Assembly: GCF_001557235.1 (NCBI RefSeq) | Contig: NZ_LSJI01000046.1 | Coordinates: 1 to 45,361 of the forward strand | Direction of reading: 5' to 3' | DNA: 45,361 bases | Source of the DNA: Phenylobacterium sp. CCH9-H3 | GTDB lineage: Bacteria; Pseudomonadota; Alphaproteobacteria; Caulobacterales; Caulobacteraceae | Program-made: the position numbers and the translations under genes | Notes under the pieces: generated by a model | What the model was told of the DNA's origin: nothing | What the model saw: only the letters and a program-made list of their open reading frames with translations | The model's database searches: none | Part shown: piece after piece, positions 9,654 to 18,021 of the stretch | Numbering within the stretch: the first letter of the stretch is position 1 | Layout of the letters: each line of letters begins with the position of its first letter

Positions 9654-10687
9654 CAGTAGATCAGCTCATCGTCGCTGCCCGAGCCGGCCAGCATGATCTC
9701 GCCCTTGTTGGCGAGGTCCTTGGCGACCTGGACGATGGCCATCTGGGCCTGATCCACGTCGCGCAGGCGAACGGGACCCATGCTCTCCATGTCCTCGCGC
9801 ATGATCTTGGCGGCGCGTTCCGACATGTTGGAGAAGAACATCTCGCGCAGGCTGTCCGAGGCGCCCTTCATGCCCAGGGCGAGCTGATCCTTCTCGACGC
9901 TGCGCAGCAGGGTCTGCACGCCGCCGGGGTCCAGCTTGGACAGGTCCTCGAACACGAACATCAGGGCCCGGATCCGCTCGGCCGCCTCGCGGTTGCGCTC
10001 TTCCAGGGCGGTGATGAAGCGGGTCTCGGTCTGGCGGTCGAAGGCGTTGAAGATGTCGGCCATCATCTCGTGGCTGTCGCGCTTCGAGGTGCGGGCCAGG
10101 TTCGACATGAACTCGTTGCGCAGCGTCTGCTCGATCTTGTCCAGGATCTCGCGCTGCACCGGCTCCATCCGCAGCATGCGCATGACGCACTCCAGGGCGA
10201 AGTCCTCGGGCAGCGAGGCCAGGACCCGGGCGGCGTGCTCGGACTTGATCTTCGACAGCACCACCGCGACGGTCTGCGGGTATTCGTTCTTCAGGTAGTT
10301 GGCGAGCACGGCTTCGTTCACGTTGCCGAGCTTGTCCCACATGGTCCGGCCGGCCGGACCGCGGATCTCCTCCATCAGCGCGTCGACCTTGTCGGGCGGC
10401 ATGATGGAGGCCAGCAGCTTCTGGGTCTGTTCGAACGAGCCCATGATGGCGCCCGTGCCGGCGGCGCCTGACACGAACTCGACCAGCAGGTCCTCGACCA
10501 CGCTGGCGGCCACGTTTCCGAGGCTGGCCATGGCCTGGGAGATCTCCTTGATCTCCTCCTCGTCCAGCGCCTGCCACACCTGGGCGTGCTCCTCGCCGAG
10601 CGCCAGCAGGATGACCGCGCACTTCTCCGCCCCGTTCAGCCGGGAGGGGTCGACGATGCTCTTCGAATTGCTGCGTGCGACGGCCAT
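9653..10687 (-). CDS. fliG: Flagellar motor switch protein FliG
   Basis: This is a 344-aa C-ring protein that couples torque to the MS ring. Seen: the armadillo-linker motif [20 protein letters not shown] (family EHPQT), and a C-terminal torque helix region with charged residues ([20 protein letters not shown], then [20 protein letters not shown]). Start and stop overlap fliF and flbE by one base each (TGATG). Length is normal. Confidence 0.97.
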   Translation of the reverse strand: MAVARSNSKSIVDPSRLNGAEKCAVILLALGEEHAQVWQALDEEEIKEISQAMASLGNVAASVVEDLLVEFVSGAAGTGAIMGSFEQTQKLLASIMPPDKVDALMEEIRGPAGRTMWDKLGNVNEAVLANYLKNEYPQTVAVVLSKIKSEHAARVLASLPEDFALECVMRMLRMEPVQREILDKIEQTLRNEFMSNLARTSKRDSHEMMADIFNAFDRQTETRFITALEERNREAAERIRALMFVFEDLSKLDPGGVQTLLRSVEKDQLALGMKGASDSLREMFFSNMSERAAKIMREDMESMGPVRLRDVDQAQMAIVQVAKDLANKGEIMLAGSGSDDELIY

Positions 10688-12372
10688 CAGGGGGTCTCAT
10701 GCAACCAGGAGCGGAGGATCGCGACCGACTCGTCGGGGTGGCGCTCCACGAACTCGGACACCTTCTTCACCGCGCTGGCGCGGACCTGGCCGTCGACCCG
10801 CGCCATGTCGATGCGCGCGTGGGCGTCGTCGCCGCCGCCGCCCGGCCCGGGCAGGGCCAGCTGGCTGCCGTCGGCGCCGATCTGCATCGGCTGGCCGTCG
10901 GGGGTGACCATCACGCGGGTGATCTGGCCGGCCGGGCCGACCAGCGCTCCGCCGCCGCCCATGGCGCCGGCCGCGCCCTTCTTGCCGCCGCCGCCGCTCA
11001 GCAGCGGGCGGGCCACGAAGAAGATCATCAGGACGCCGACCAGGGCCAGGACGCCCAGTTCGACGGCGCGCATGATGTCGTTCTTGTCGAACCCCATCAG
11101 CGGACTGGAGGCGACCACGCCGGCCCCCTCGTCCACGGTGGGGAACTTGACGTTGATCACGCTGACCTGGTCGCCCCGCTCCTGGTTGTAGCCCACCGCG
11201 GTGCGGACCAGCTGCTCGATGCGCTGCATCTCCTCGGCCGAGCGGGGCGTGTACTCGCCCGGCTTCCCGTCCTTGCCTGCGGCCGTGGCGCCGTCCACGG
11301 CGACGGCGACGGAGAGGCGCTTCACCGTGCCCGGCTCCTGCACCTCGGTGCGGACCGTCTTGGAGATCTCGTAGTTGGTGGTGGAGTCGGTGCGGCCGCT
11401 GGCCGAGGTGTTGCTGTTTTCGTCGTCGCCGGGCGCGCCCGGGATGTTCGCGGCGACCGAAGCCTGGCCTGAGCCGGACCGGTCATTCTCGCGCGCATTC
11501 TCTTCGGTGGTGGATTCCGACCGGATGACCTGGCCGTCCGGGTCGAAGGTCTCCTGCTGGACCGTGACGCGGGCCAGCTCCAGGTCGGCGGTGACGTTCA
11601 CCCGGGCCTTGCCGGCGCCGACCATGCCCTCGACCAGGTTCTTGACCTGCTTGGCGATGCGCTGCTCGACCTCGGACTTGCGGCCGTCGGCCTCGGCGGC
11701 CGTGCCGGTCTCGCCGCCCGACAGGGTCTTGGCGTGCTGATCCACCACCGTGACCCGGTCCGGCTTCATGTTCGGAACGGCGCCGGCCACCAGGTTCTGC
11801 AGGGCCCGGACCTGCTCGGCGCTCGGGGCGCGGCCGCCGACCCCGATGGTGACGGAGGCGGACGGCTGCTCGGCCTCCTCCTCGAACAGCTGCCGCTTCG
11901 GGAGCACTAGGTGCACGCGGGCGGAGTTGATGCCGTCCAGGGAAAGGATGGTGCGCGACAGCTCGCCCTCCAGGGCGCGCTGGCGGTTCAGCTGCTGGAC
12001 GAAGTCGGTCTGCCCCAGGGCGTTGGCCTCGTCGAAGATCTCGTAGCCCACCGAGCCCGCCGTCGGCAGGCCCTTGGACGACAGCATCAGGCGGGTGGAG
12101 GCCACCTCGTCCCGGGGCACCATGATGGTGGAGCCGTCGCCCTTGACCTCGTACTTGACGCCGGCCTGGTCCAGGGCGGCGGTGATCGAGCCGGCTTCCT
12201 TGAGGTCCAGGTTGGAATAGAGCAGGGCCTTGGGCTGACCAAGGTTCATGAAGACGGCCGCCAGGACGGCGGCGAGGCCGGCGCCGATGCCCAGGATGGC
12301 GGCCAGCCGGCCGATCCCGAACCTCTGCAGCATGCCAACGAACTGGTTCAACCCGTCGCCCCTTCCCGTCAC
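10687..12372 (-). CDS. fliF: Flagellar MS-ring protein FliF
   Basis: This protein of about 554-561 aa forms the MS ring. The first membrane segment is [20 protein letters not shown] and the second lies near residue 450 ([20 protein letters not shown]). Between them are the ring-building motifs, including [20 protein letters not shown]. The C-terminal tail binds FliG. The longest reading uses GTG at 12372. A TTG at 12351 is a stronger start: GGAAGGGG ends 7 nt upstream of it, giving the N-terminus [12 protein letters not shown]. It is the first gene of the operon, and a CtrA-like box lies upstream. Confidence 0.96.
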   Translation of the reverse strand: MTGRGDGLNQFVGMLQRFGIGRLAAILGIGAGLAAVLAAVFMNLGQPKALLYSNLDLKEAGSITAALDQAGVKYEVKGDGSTIMVPRDEVASTRLMLSSKGLPTAGSVGYEIFDEANALGQTDFVQQLNRQRALEGELSRTILSLDGINSARVHLVLPKRQLFEEEAEQPSASVTIGVGGRAPSAEQVRALQNLVAGAVPNMKPDRVTVVDQHAKTLSGGETGTAAEADGRKSEVEQRIAKQVKNLVEGMVGAGKARVNVTADLELARVTVQQETFDPDGQVIRSESTTEENARENDRSGSGQASVAANIPGAPGDDENSNTSASGRTDSTTNYEISKTVRTEVQEPGTVKRLSVAVAVDGATAAGKDGKPGEYTPRSAEEMQRIEQLVRTAVGYNQERGDQVSVINVKFPTVDEGAGVVASSPLMGFDKNDIMRAVELGVLALVGVLMIFFVARPLLSGGGGKKGAAGAMGGGGALVGPAGQITRVMVTPDGQPMQIGADGSQLALPGPGGGGDDAHARIDMARVDGQVRASAVKKVSEFVERHPDESVAILRSWLHETP

Positions 12373-12430
12373 GCAGGGGCGCTTTGAAAGCGGTCCTCCC
12401 CCTCAGGTAGGCAGGATTTACCCAGTCCTT

Positions 12431-12448
12431 GGTTAAGGGGCCGTTTAA
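12431..12448 (-). promoter_or_regulatory. CtrA-like box upstream of fliF
   Basis: On the minus strand the sequence reads TTAAACGGCCCCTTAACC, two TTAA halves 8 nt apart (7 is usual), 60-100 bp before the fliF start. Class II fliF promoters in Caulobacter are activated by CtrA~P, so this is the probable operon control site. Confidence 0.6.
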
Positions 12449-12497
12449 GCGGAGCCGTAGCGGGCGGGACAGGCTGTCGCAGGTCGGCTTTTTTTGC

Positions 12498-14600
12498 CTA
12501 CCGGCTCCAGGGCTCCAGGGCGCCGTTCATGGCCAGCAGCACCGAGAAGCCGGCGTAGATGAGCACGGTGATCGTGAAGAACACCTTCCGAAGCGCCGTC
12601 CAGGAATCCACCCGCCGCCCGCCCTGCCAGATGGCGGGCGCCGCGGCGATCGTCACCAGGGTCAGGCCGGCCGCCACCAGGGCGCAGGTCGAGGCGGTGA
12701 TGATCAGGGGACCCGGCCAGCCGTACATGATGGAGGGAATGTCGGACGCGCCCGCGCCCCAGGCGCCGAACAGCCCGATGGCCGCGAGCCAGAGGCCCGC
12801 CTGGATGTTCTGCACCAGGGCCGCCCGCGCCTGGATCTGGTTCTGGCGCAGCTCGCGGCGGTTGCGCAGGGCCAGGCCCATCAGGGTGGCGAACGCCGCG
12901 AACGCCGTCAGGCCCGCCGCCAGGACCAGCATGCCGGGCCTCTGCGTGAAATCGGCCCGCTGCAGGGTTTCGGCGTTGTAGGTCGACCGGAAGCTCACCG
13001 CCTCGCCGTCCTCCAGGTGGAAGGTCAGGCGGTCGTCCCCGGTGCTCGAGACGAACCGGCCGTCGGCGGCCGGACCGTCCGGAACCCAGGCGCGGGCCTC
13101 GCCCATGCGCCGCGTCAGCAGCCGCCCCCCGGGGGTGACCTCGACCGTCGCCGCGCCGGCGATCAGCCCCACGAAGCCCTCGAGGCCCCCATAGGCGCGC
13201 CGGGTGGAGAGGTAGTCGCCCTCGAAGGTCTTGGCCGCCGCGAGCAGCTCGGCCGAGCCGGCGCGGGGGAAGACGGTCGGCGGCGCATAGAACTGACCGA
13301 CCAGGGCGTCGGGCAGGGCCGCGGCCACCTTGGCGCCGCCCTCGCCGTTGGTGGTCACGAACACGCCGAGCCCCAGGTCCGGTACCAGCACCATGGCGGA
13401 ATGGAACGCCAGGGTGTCGCCGAGGTGGCCATAGCCGCGGTGGCCTCCGGGCAGGGCGAAGACCATGAAGCCATGGGCCCAGCCGTTGATGCCGGGCGGC
13501 GTCTGCCGCATGGGCGAGCGGAACGCCCGGGCGGCGCGGGGCCCGAAGACGGCGGTTCCGTTCCAGACGCCGTCGTTCAGCAGCATCAGCATGTAGCGCG
13601 ACATGTCGCCGGCTGTGGACGAGGCCGAGCCCGCCGGCGCGATGTGGCCGATGTACTCATAGTCGGCGGGGAAGAAGCCTGCGTTCCGCCAGGCGTAGCC
13701 CACGGCGACGTCGCCGCGGAGCCGCTCGGGCATGGCGGCGGGCAGGCCGCGCCGCTCGGGGCGCGGCTCGCGGAAGGTGGTGGCGTTCATGCCGAGCGGC
13801 ACGGTGATCTCGTCCTCGACGCGGCGCTCGAAGGTCTTCCCCGAGACGAACGACACGGCCTCGCCCGCCAGGGCGACGCCATAGTTGGAATAGCTTGAGA
13901 TCACGCCCCCGCGCCGCTCCCGGCTGGGCCGTTCCTGGCGCAGGTAGAGGTCCAGCGGGCGGACCCGCCGGGGATCGTTCTCGAAGAGCTGGCCCAGGGC
14001 GCGGTCTTCGAAACCCGAGGTGTGGTTCATCAGCGAGGCCACGGTCACGTCGCGGGACGCGCCCGGGAGCCGCACCCTCTCGGGCAGGTAGAGGTTGATC
14101 GGCCGGTCCAGGCGGATTCGGCCGGCCTCCACCTCCTTCATCAGCAGGATCCAGGTGAAGGTCTTGGAGATCGATCCGATGCGGAACAGCGTCCGGTCGG
14201 CGTCCACCGCCCGGCGCGGCGCGAGGTCGGCGAAGCCGTAGCCCTTCTTCAGCACCACCTGGCCGTTCTGGACCACCGAGACCGCGGCGCCGGGAACATG
14301 CTCCCGGGCCATGGCGTCGGCGATCCAGCCGTCCACGAACGCCTCGAGTTGCGCGGGGTCGATCGGCTGGCCGGCCGCCAGCCGCGCGCCGTCGGGCCGC
14401 TTCGCCGGAACCGCGCTCGCCTCGGTCGCCACGGGAACGGTCTTGGGCCTGGCGGGAGGCGGGGTTTGCGGCCGGATCTTGGTATAGGGCACGGGCGCCT
14501 TCGGCAGGCCGGCCGCGGGCGGCGGCGTGTCCTGGGCGAGCGCGACCGGGGCTGTGAGAAGCGCCAACGCCGCCGCGATCGCCTTGCCGAACCTGCGCAT
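12498..14600 (-). CDS. Beta-lactamase-class C-like serine hydrolase with C-terminal membrane domain
   Basis: This is a 700-aa penicillin-binding-like hydrolase. The signal peptide is MRRFGKAIAAALALLTAPVA, followed by a Pro-rich linker of about 55 residues. The catalytic SxxK is SISK near residue 143 in LFRIGSISKTF. The YxN-type motif is SYSNYG near 237, and HLG in GYGHLGDTLAF takes the place of KTG. The last 150 residues hold four or five hydrophobic segments (e.g. PGMLVLAAGLTAFAAFATLM). Family members include D-aminopeptidases and esterases; the substrate is unknown. The ATG at 14600 gives a clean signal peptide. A TTG two codons upstream has better spacing from AGGGGA. Confidence 0.85.
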   Translation of the reverse strand: MRRFGKAIAAALALLTAPVALAQDTPPPAAGLPKAPVPYTKIRPQTPPPARPKTVPVATEASAVPAKRPDGARLAAGQPIDPAQLEAFVDGWIADAMAREHVPGAAVSVVQNGQVVLKKGYGFADLAPRRAVDADRTLFRIGSISKTFTWILLMKEVEAGRIRLDRPINLYLPERVRLPGASRDVTVASLMNHTSGFEDRALGQLFENDPRRVRPLDLYLRQERPSRERRGGVISSYSNYGVALAGEAVSFVSGKTFERRVEDEITVPLGMNATTFREPRPERRGLPAAMPERLRGDVAVGYAWRNAGFFPADYEYIGHIAPAGSASSTAGDMSRYMLMLLNDGVWNGTAVFGPRAARAFRSPMRQTPPGINGWAHGFMVFALPGGHRGYGHLGDTLAFHSAMVLVPDLGLGVFVTTNGEGGAKVAAALPDALVGQFYAPPTVFPRAGSAELLAAAKTFEGDYLSTRRAYGGLEGFVGLIAGAATVEVTPGGRLLTRRMGEARAWVPDGPAADGRFVSSTGDDRLTFHLEDGEAVSFRSTYNAETLQRADFTQRPGMLVLAAGLTAFAAFATLMGLALRNRRELRQNQIQARAALVQNIQAGLWLAAIGLFGAWGAGASDIPSIMYGWPGPLIITASTCALVAAGLTLVTIAAAPAIWQGGRRVDSWTALRKVFFTITVLIYAGFSVLLAMNGALEPWSR

Positions 14601-14700
14601 CTTCAAGGCTGCTCCCCTATGAGTCTCGACCATAGCATCTCGGTTGAGTCGCGGCGCCTGTAACGCCGGTCGCCCACAGCATCGAGCGGAGCGGCCGCGC

Positions 14701-15468
14701 CTAGTCGGTCGTGCGCAGGCTGTCGAAGGCGTAGAGCGGCAGCATCGGCCGCAGTTGCGCGCCGACCCAGACCTGCGGCTCGGACGGCGGGCTCAGCTTC
14801 TCGGCGATCTCGCGCCGCCGTACGCACTCCCGCACCGCGCCCGCCAGGGTTCCGAAGTCGTTGGCCCGGGGCATGGCCGACAGGAAGCAGTCGTCGAAAT
14901 AGGGATACTTGATGTCCTGCCCGCAACCGAACGAGGTGCGGTCGGGCCGGGCCGCGGTCACCACCATCCGGTTCGGCTTGGCCAGGGTCGGCACGAAGAC
15001 GCCGGAGAAGCAGGCCGAGATCACCACCACCGTCGGCCGCGGGCCGCAGGTGCGGTCCAGCATGTCGGCCAGCACGCCGGGCCGCAGCAGGCCCTGGTCC
15101 AGCTGCGCGCCCTGCGGCAGGCCGTGCGAGGTCATGTAGAACAGGCACCCGCCGGCCGTGCGCGCGGAGAGGTCGCTCAGCGCGGCGTAGATCCCGCGCA
15201 GCTCGCTCTTCTGCGGATTGGTGTCCTTGTAGCGCTCAGGCCGCACCGAGAACTGCCGGATGTTGCCCGGCTGGAAGCCCGCGCGGACGAGGGCGGCGCT
15301 GACGTCGCGCCGGGCGTTGTCGAAGCCCTCCGAGGGCGCGCCGTCGTGGGCGTGCCAGTCGCCGGCGACCACCACCGCCGACCAGTCCGAAAAGGCCGAG
15401 GCCGCCTGCGCCCCGCCCGCCGCCGCCGCCAGCCAGAAGGCCGCGAGGAAAGCGAGGAGGCGGGCCAT
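14701..15468 (-). CDS. Legumain-like peptidase (C13 family), exported
   Basis: This is a 255-aa caspase-fold protein. The signal peptide ends at AGGAQA (about residue 22). The catalytic pair is visible: His115 in FYMTSHGLP and Cys153 in VVVISACFSGVF, both followed by glycine as in family C13 (legumain, GPI transamidase). Bacterial members are small periplasmic or membrane-linked proteins without an assigned role. It lies 9 bp after the thioesterase gene and 100 bp before the serine hydrolase, so co-transcription is likely. Confidence 0.85.
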   Translation of the reverse strand: MARLLAFLAAFWLAAAAGGAQAASAFSDWSAVVVAGDWHAHDGAPSEGFDNARRDVSAALVRAGFQPGNIRQFSVRPERYKDTNPQKSELRGIYAALSDLSARTAGGCLFYMTSHGLPQGAQLDQGLLRPGVLADMLDRTCGPRPTVVVISACFSGVFVPTLAKPNRMVVTAARPDRTSFGCGQDIKYPYFDDCFLSAMPRANDFGTLAGAVRECVRRREIAEKLSPPSEPQVWVGAQLRPMLPLYAFDSLRTTD

Positions 15469-15477
15469 GCGGGACGC

Positions 15478-15963
15478 CTACTTCTTGTAGTTGGCGAAGG
15501 GGGTCGGGATCGCCGTGCCCGTGGCCTTGGCCAGCAGCCGGCCCTCCGGATCATACAGCTCGCCCTCGGTGAAGGCGACCTGCCGGCCCCACTTCACCAC
15601 GCGGCCGATCCCCTTGATCTTCCCCGGCTGGCCGGGGCGGAAGAAGCTGGTCTTCATCTCCAGCGTCGGCGCGACCGCGGTCATGCCCGAGGCCACCATG
15701 CAGGCCACGCTCATGGCCTCGTCCAGCATGGCGCAGAGATAGCCGCCCTGGATCTGCTTCATGGGGTTGAGCAGCAGCTCGGCCTTGGCGTCGAACTCGA
15801 CCTCGACGGACTTGGTCGCCTGGTTGACGCCCACCATCCGGAAGCCAAGCGTCTGGGACCCGGTCGGCTGGTTCTTGGTGCGCAGGAACCGCTGGAGGAT
15901 GGCCTCGTCGGTCAGGGCCCCGTCCTCGGCCTGAGAGGGCTCGGGCGCCGCCACGTCGCTCAT
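15478..15963 (-). CDS. Hotdog-fold thioesterase, PaaI-like
   Basis: This is a 161-aa protein. The hotdog motif reads NPMKQIQGGYLCAMLDEAMS near residues 71-90 (the family pattern is HGG/QGGx(8)D), followed by VAPTLEMKTSFFRPGQPGKI. These enzymes hydrolyse acyl-CoA thioesters, and the substrate cannot be predicted. Its start lies 4 bp after the sspB stop, so it is probably co-transcribed with sspB. Confidence 0.88.
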   Translation of the reverse strand: MSDVAAPEPSQAEDGALTDEAILQRFLRTKNQPTGSQTLGFRMVGVNQATKSVEVEFDAKAELLLNPMKQIQGGYLCAMLDEAMSVACMVASGMTAVAPTLEMKTSFFRPGQPGKIKGIGRVVKWGRQVAFTEGELYDPEGRLLAKATGTAIPTPFANYKK

Positions 15964-15967
15964 GCGG

Positions 15968-16462
15968 TCATTTCTTCCGGAACTGGTCGAGGGAGACGAT
16001 CGTGGCCTCCGCCGCCTTGGCGGGCGCTTCGTCGGCCTTGGGGTCGGTCTTCGCCTCGGGCGCGGCCTTCGCCTCGGCGGGCGCGGCTGGCGGCGGCTCG
16101 AACTGCAGCAGGAACTGCACCGAGGGATCGTAGAAGCGCGTGATGGCCGCGTAGGGGATCGACAGCCGCTTGGGCTGGCCGCCGAACTGCAGGGTCACGG
16201 AAAAGAAGGTCTCGCCGGGCGCGAGGTCCCAGTACTGGTGCTGCAGGACGATGGTCATCTCGTCCGGGTACTTCGACAGCAGGTCCACGGGACCGGAGAC
16301 GCCCGCCGCGTCGGTCTTGAAGGTGATGTAGAAGTGGTGTGAGCCGGGCAGCCCCTCGGGCGCGGCGGCGCGCTTCAGCGCGGCCTTGGCGACGCCCCGC
16401 AACGCATCCTGCGCCAGGGCCTCGTAGTTCATCAGATCCTGGACCGGCGGATCCTGGGCCAC
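15968..16462 (-). CDS. sspB: ClpXP adaptor SspB (alphaproteobacterial type)
   Basis: This is a 164-aa adaptor that binds the SsrA tag and delivers tagged proteins to ClpXP. The core (LPGSHHFYITFKTDAAGVSG; LQHQYWDLAPGETFFSVTL; LSIPYAAITRFYDPSVQFLL) matches SspB-alpha. A long Ala/Pro/Lys/Glu linker then leads to a C-terminal peptide (TIVSLDQFRKK) of the type that docks on ClpX. I chose GTG at 16462 because GGAG lies 8 nt upstream; a longer open frame to 16609 reaches into the repeat region and has no support. It lies downstream of ssrA in the same direction. Confidence 0.92.
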   Translation of the reverse strand: MAQDPPVQDLMNYEALAQDALRGVAKAALKRAAAPEGLPGSHHFYITFKTDAAGVSGPVDLLSKYPDEMTIVLQHQYWDLAPGETFFSVTLQFGGQPKRLSIPYAAITRFYDPSVQFLLQFEPPPAAPAEAKAAPEAKTDPKADEAPAKAAEATIVSLDQFRKK

Positions 16463-16577
16463 ACGCAAAACTCCGAAGCAGAACGAATGTTTGGAAGGTA
16501 GCGACTGCCGGCCCTTACGCAAGGCTAGACGACGGAAAGTCGCGCGCTTCTCTGCCGGAGGGACAATTTTGGAAGAA

Positions 16578-16607
16578 GGTGGGAGGCTTCTGTTGGCAGG
16601 CGCCTCC
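16578..16607. repeat. 30-bp direct repeat, copy 1 (hairpin-forming)
   Basis: This 30-bp unit is identical to 16648-16677, 70 bp away. It begins GGTGGGAGGC and ends GGCGCCTCC. Inside it GGAGGC (16582-16587) and GCCTCC (16602-16607) pair. On the minus strand the hairpin is followed by a T-rich stretch (ACCTTCTTCC), so it might end ssrA transcription. Confidence 0.75.
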
Positions 16608-16647
16608 AAGTTCTCACTTGAAGATGGGAGGCGCCGCGGAAAGGTTG

Positions 16648-16677
16648 GGTGGGAGGCTTCTGTTGGCAGGCGCCTCC
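16648..16677. repeat. 30-bp direct repeat, copy 2 (hairpin-forming)
   Basis: This is the second exact copy of the 30-bp unit at 16578-16607, with the same GGAGGC/GCCTCC pairing. It lies just downstream of the tmRNA coding piece. A partial unit (GGGAGGCGCC) lies between the copies at about 16626-16635. Confidence 0.75.
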
Positions 16678-16686
16678 CGGGCCCCG

Positions 16687-16968
16687 CCTAAGGATCTGAA
16701 CCCCTAGGACTTGGTTCGGATGTTACCGGACCGCATTACGCAGCCAGGCGAACTTCCTCAGCGAAGTTATCGTTCGCATTTAGTTTAAGACCCGGAACGG
16801 TGGGTCAAGCCGAGAGAAAGCAGCGCCTTTACACGTCTGTCGATGCTGATCGGCCCCTCACTTTCCGGCGATAACCCGGAGGAAGATTGGTGGAGCCGCC
16901 GGGAATCGCACCCGGGTCCAGTCCGCTTATTATACGCGCGTTTATCTCCATAGTCGGGCGAACCCGAC
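16687..16968 (-). ncRNA. ssrA: Two-piece (permuted) tmRNA
   Basis: The gene is circularly permuted, as in other alphaproteobacteria. The acceptor piece comes first (about 16968-16888). Its hairpin is at about 16950-16965, its T-arm is CCGGG-TGCGATT-CCCGG, and it ends GGCTCCACCA with CCA at 16890-16888. After a 30-nt spacer the coding piece starts at 16857 with GGGGCCG, which pairs with CGGCTCC of the acceptor end (one G-U). The tag reading frame, 16777-16736, encodes ANDNFAEEVRLAA and stops at TAA. A hairpin at 16687-16708 probably marks the 3' part of the coding piece. Exact processed ends are inferred. sspB, the adaptor for the tag, is the next gene. Confidence 0.95.
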
Positions 16969-16974
16969 GCCCTA

Positions 16975-17002
16975 CATATAGGCGCAGCGCACCGAAATTC
17001 AA
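16975..17002 (-). promoter_or_regulatory. Probable ssrA promoter
   Basis: TTGAAT (17002-16997) and TATATG (16980-16975) lie 16 bp apart on the minus strand, predicting a start near 16968 at the acceptor piece. The -35 overlaps the stop codon of the upstream gene. Confidence 0.55.
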
Positions 17003-17988
17003 AGAACCGGGCGCTCTGCCGCACCCGCGGCGCGCGGCATGGGCGGCGGAGGCGCCTGCGGCTCCGGCTCAGGCGGCTCGACCTCGGGCGCGGGGGCCGG
17101 CTCGGCGCCGGGCGGCGGCAGGCGGGCGTCCGGGTTGACCTTCAGACGGCCGCCGCTGGCGACGAGCTCACGATAGGCTTCGCGGGCGTTGGAAAAGTTG
17201 GCGCCTCCCGGGAAGATCACGTCGAACCTCGGATCGTGTCCCATCGCCGCCCCGAGCACGGCCTCCAGGACATCGGCCGCTTCGCCCACCTCGGCCGGGT
17301 CGCAGGCGCGGTGAAGGGTCACCGCCTGGCCCCGCGTCACCAGCGTCACGTCGTAGGACGAGCCCAGCAGGCACAGGGCGTCCGCCGCGTCGGCCTCCAC
17401 CACCCGCACGTCTCGGGGCGACTTCCACAGGGGCAGGTCGCGCAGCGCCTGGAACCGCTGCGCCGAGCCGGGCGGCAGCTCGGAGTCGAAGCCCATGCGC
17501 CGGCCGATCACCGCCTCGCAGCAGGCCAGACCCGCGCGCCCTTGGACGAAGGCCTTGCCGTCGCTGCGCACCGTCACCCGGGTCACGGTCTGGCGCACGC
17601 TGTTGGAGGGCCGGGTCCAGACCTCCAGGATCATCTCGTCGCCCCGCACCAGCTGCCACTGCAGCGGCATCAGCCCCCAGAGCCGGTAGGTGGAGGGCGC
17701 CACGCCATTGTCCGGGGCGGCCTGGGCCTCGCCGCGGCGGATCCGCCGGCCGCCCAGCGGGTCGGCGGCCTCGGGAATTTTGAGGCGCTTCTCCTCCCAC
17801 CAGCTCTTGGGATCCGGGGGCGGGAACGGCCAGATCTCCGCCTCCGCGGGCGGGGTGCCGGGCGGTGGGCCGATCACCGTCGGCTTCGCCTTCTTGCCGG
17901 GAATGGGCACGAACAGCGGAAGCTGCGCCGAGGCCGGGGCGGCCACGCTGACAGCGATCAGGCAGGCGAGGGCGACGCGTATCGACAC
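16999..17988 (-). CDS. Exported protein of unknown function
   Basis: This is a 329-aa protein with a signal peptide (MSIRVALACLIAVSVAAPASA). A Pro-rich segment (residues 25-60) follows, then a globular middle with four cysteines (LACCEAVIG; DALCLLG; HRACDP) and a Pro/Glu/Ala-rich tail. I recognise no catalytic motif. It reads toward ssrA and ends where the ssrA promoter begins, 33 bp downstream of ilvH. It is probably a lineage-specific periplasmic protein. Confidence 0.8.
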   Translation of the reverse strand: MSIRVALACLIAVSVAAPASAQLPLFVPIPGKKAKPTVIGPPPGTPPAEAEIWPFPPPDPKSWWEEKRLKIPEAADPLGGRRIRRGEAQAAPDNGVAPSTYRLWGLMPLQWQLVRGDEMILEVWTRPSNSVRQTVTRVTVRSDGKAFVQGRAGLACCEAVIGRRMGFDSELPPGSAQRFQALRDLPLWKSPRDVRVVEADAADALCLLGSSYDVTLVTRGQAVTLHRACDPAEVGEAADVLEAVLGAAMGHDPRFDVIFPGGANFSNAREAYRELVASGGRLKVNPDARLPPPGAEPAPAPEVEPPEPEPQAPPPPMPRAAGAAERPVL

Positions 17989-18021
17989 GCCATGAAAGAG
18001 TTGGGCCGCCGCCGCGGTTCC

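Noticed and set aside
10675..11472. Plus-strand frame opposite fliF
   Set aside because: Antisense to a clear MS-ring gene; no domain pattern in the translation.
12429..13898. A 489-codon plus-strand frame opposite the serine hydrolase
   Set aside because: Antisense shadow; the hydrolase has a signal peptide and catalytic motifs on the minus strand.
16463..16609. N-terminal extension of sspB
   Set aside because: The extra residues run into the repeat region, have no ribosome site, and do not resemble SspB; GTG at 16462 has GGAG at good spacing.
16578..16677. Possible CRISPR array
   Set aside because: Only two repeat units, GC-rich hairpins, a partial third unit in the spacer and no cas genes nearby.
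16491..16691. A 66-codon plus-strand frame across the 30-bp repeats
   Set aside because: It merely translates the repeat twice and has no ribosome site or family resemblance; the repeats behave as RNA hairpins.
16888..16968. Possible tRNA gene (T-arm and CCA end)
   Set aside because: There is no anticodon arm; the T-arm and CCA belong to the acceptor piece of the permuted tmRNA, with matching 5' end and tag frame downstream.
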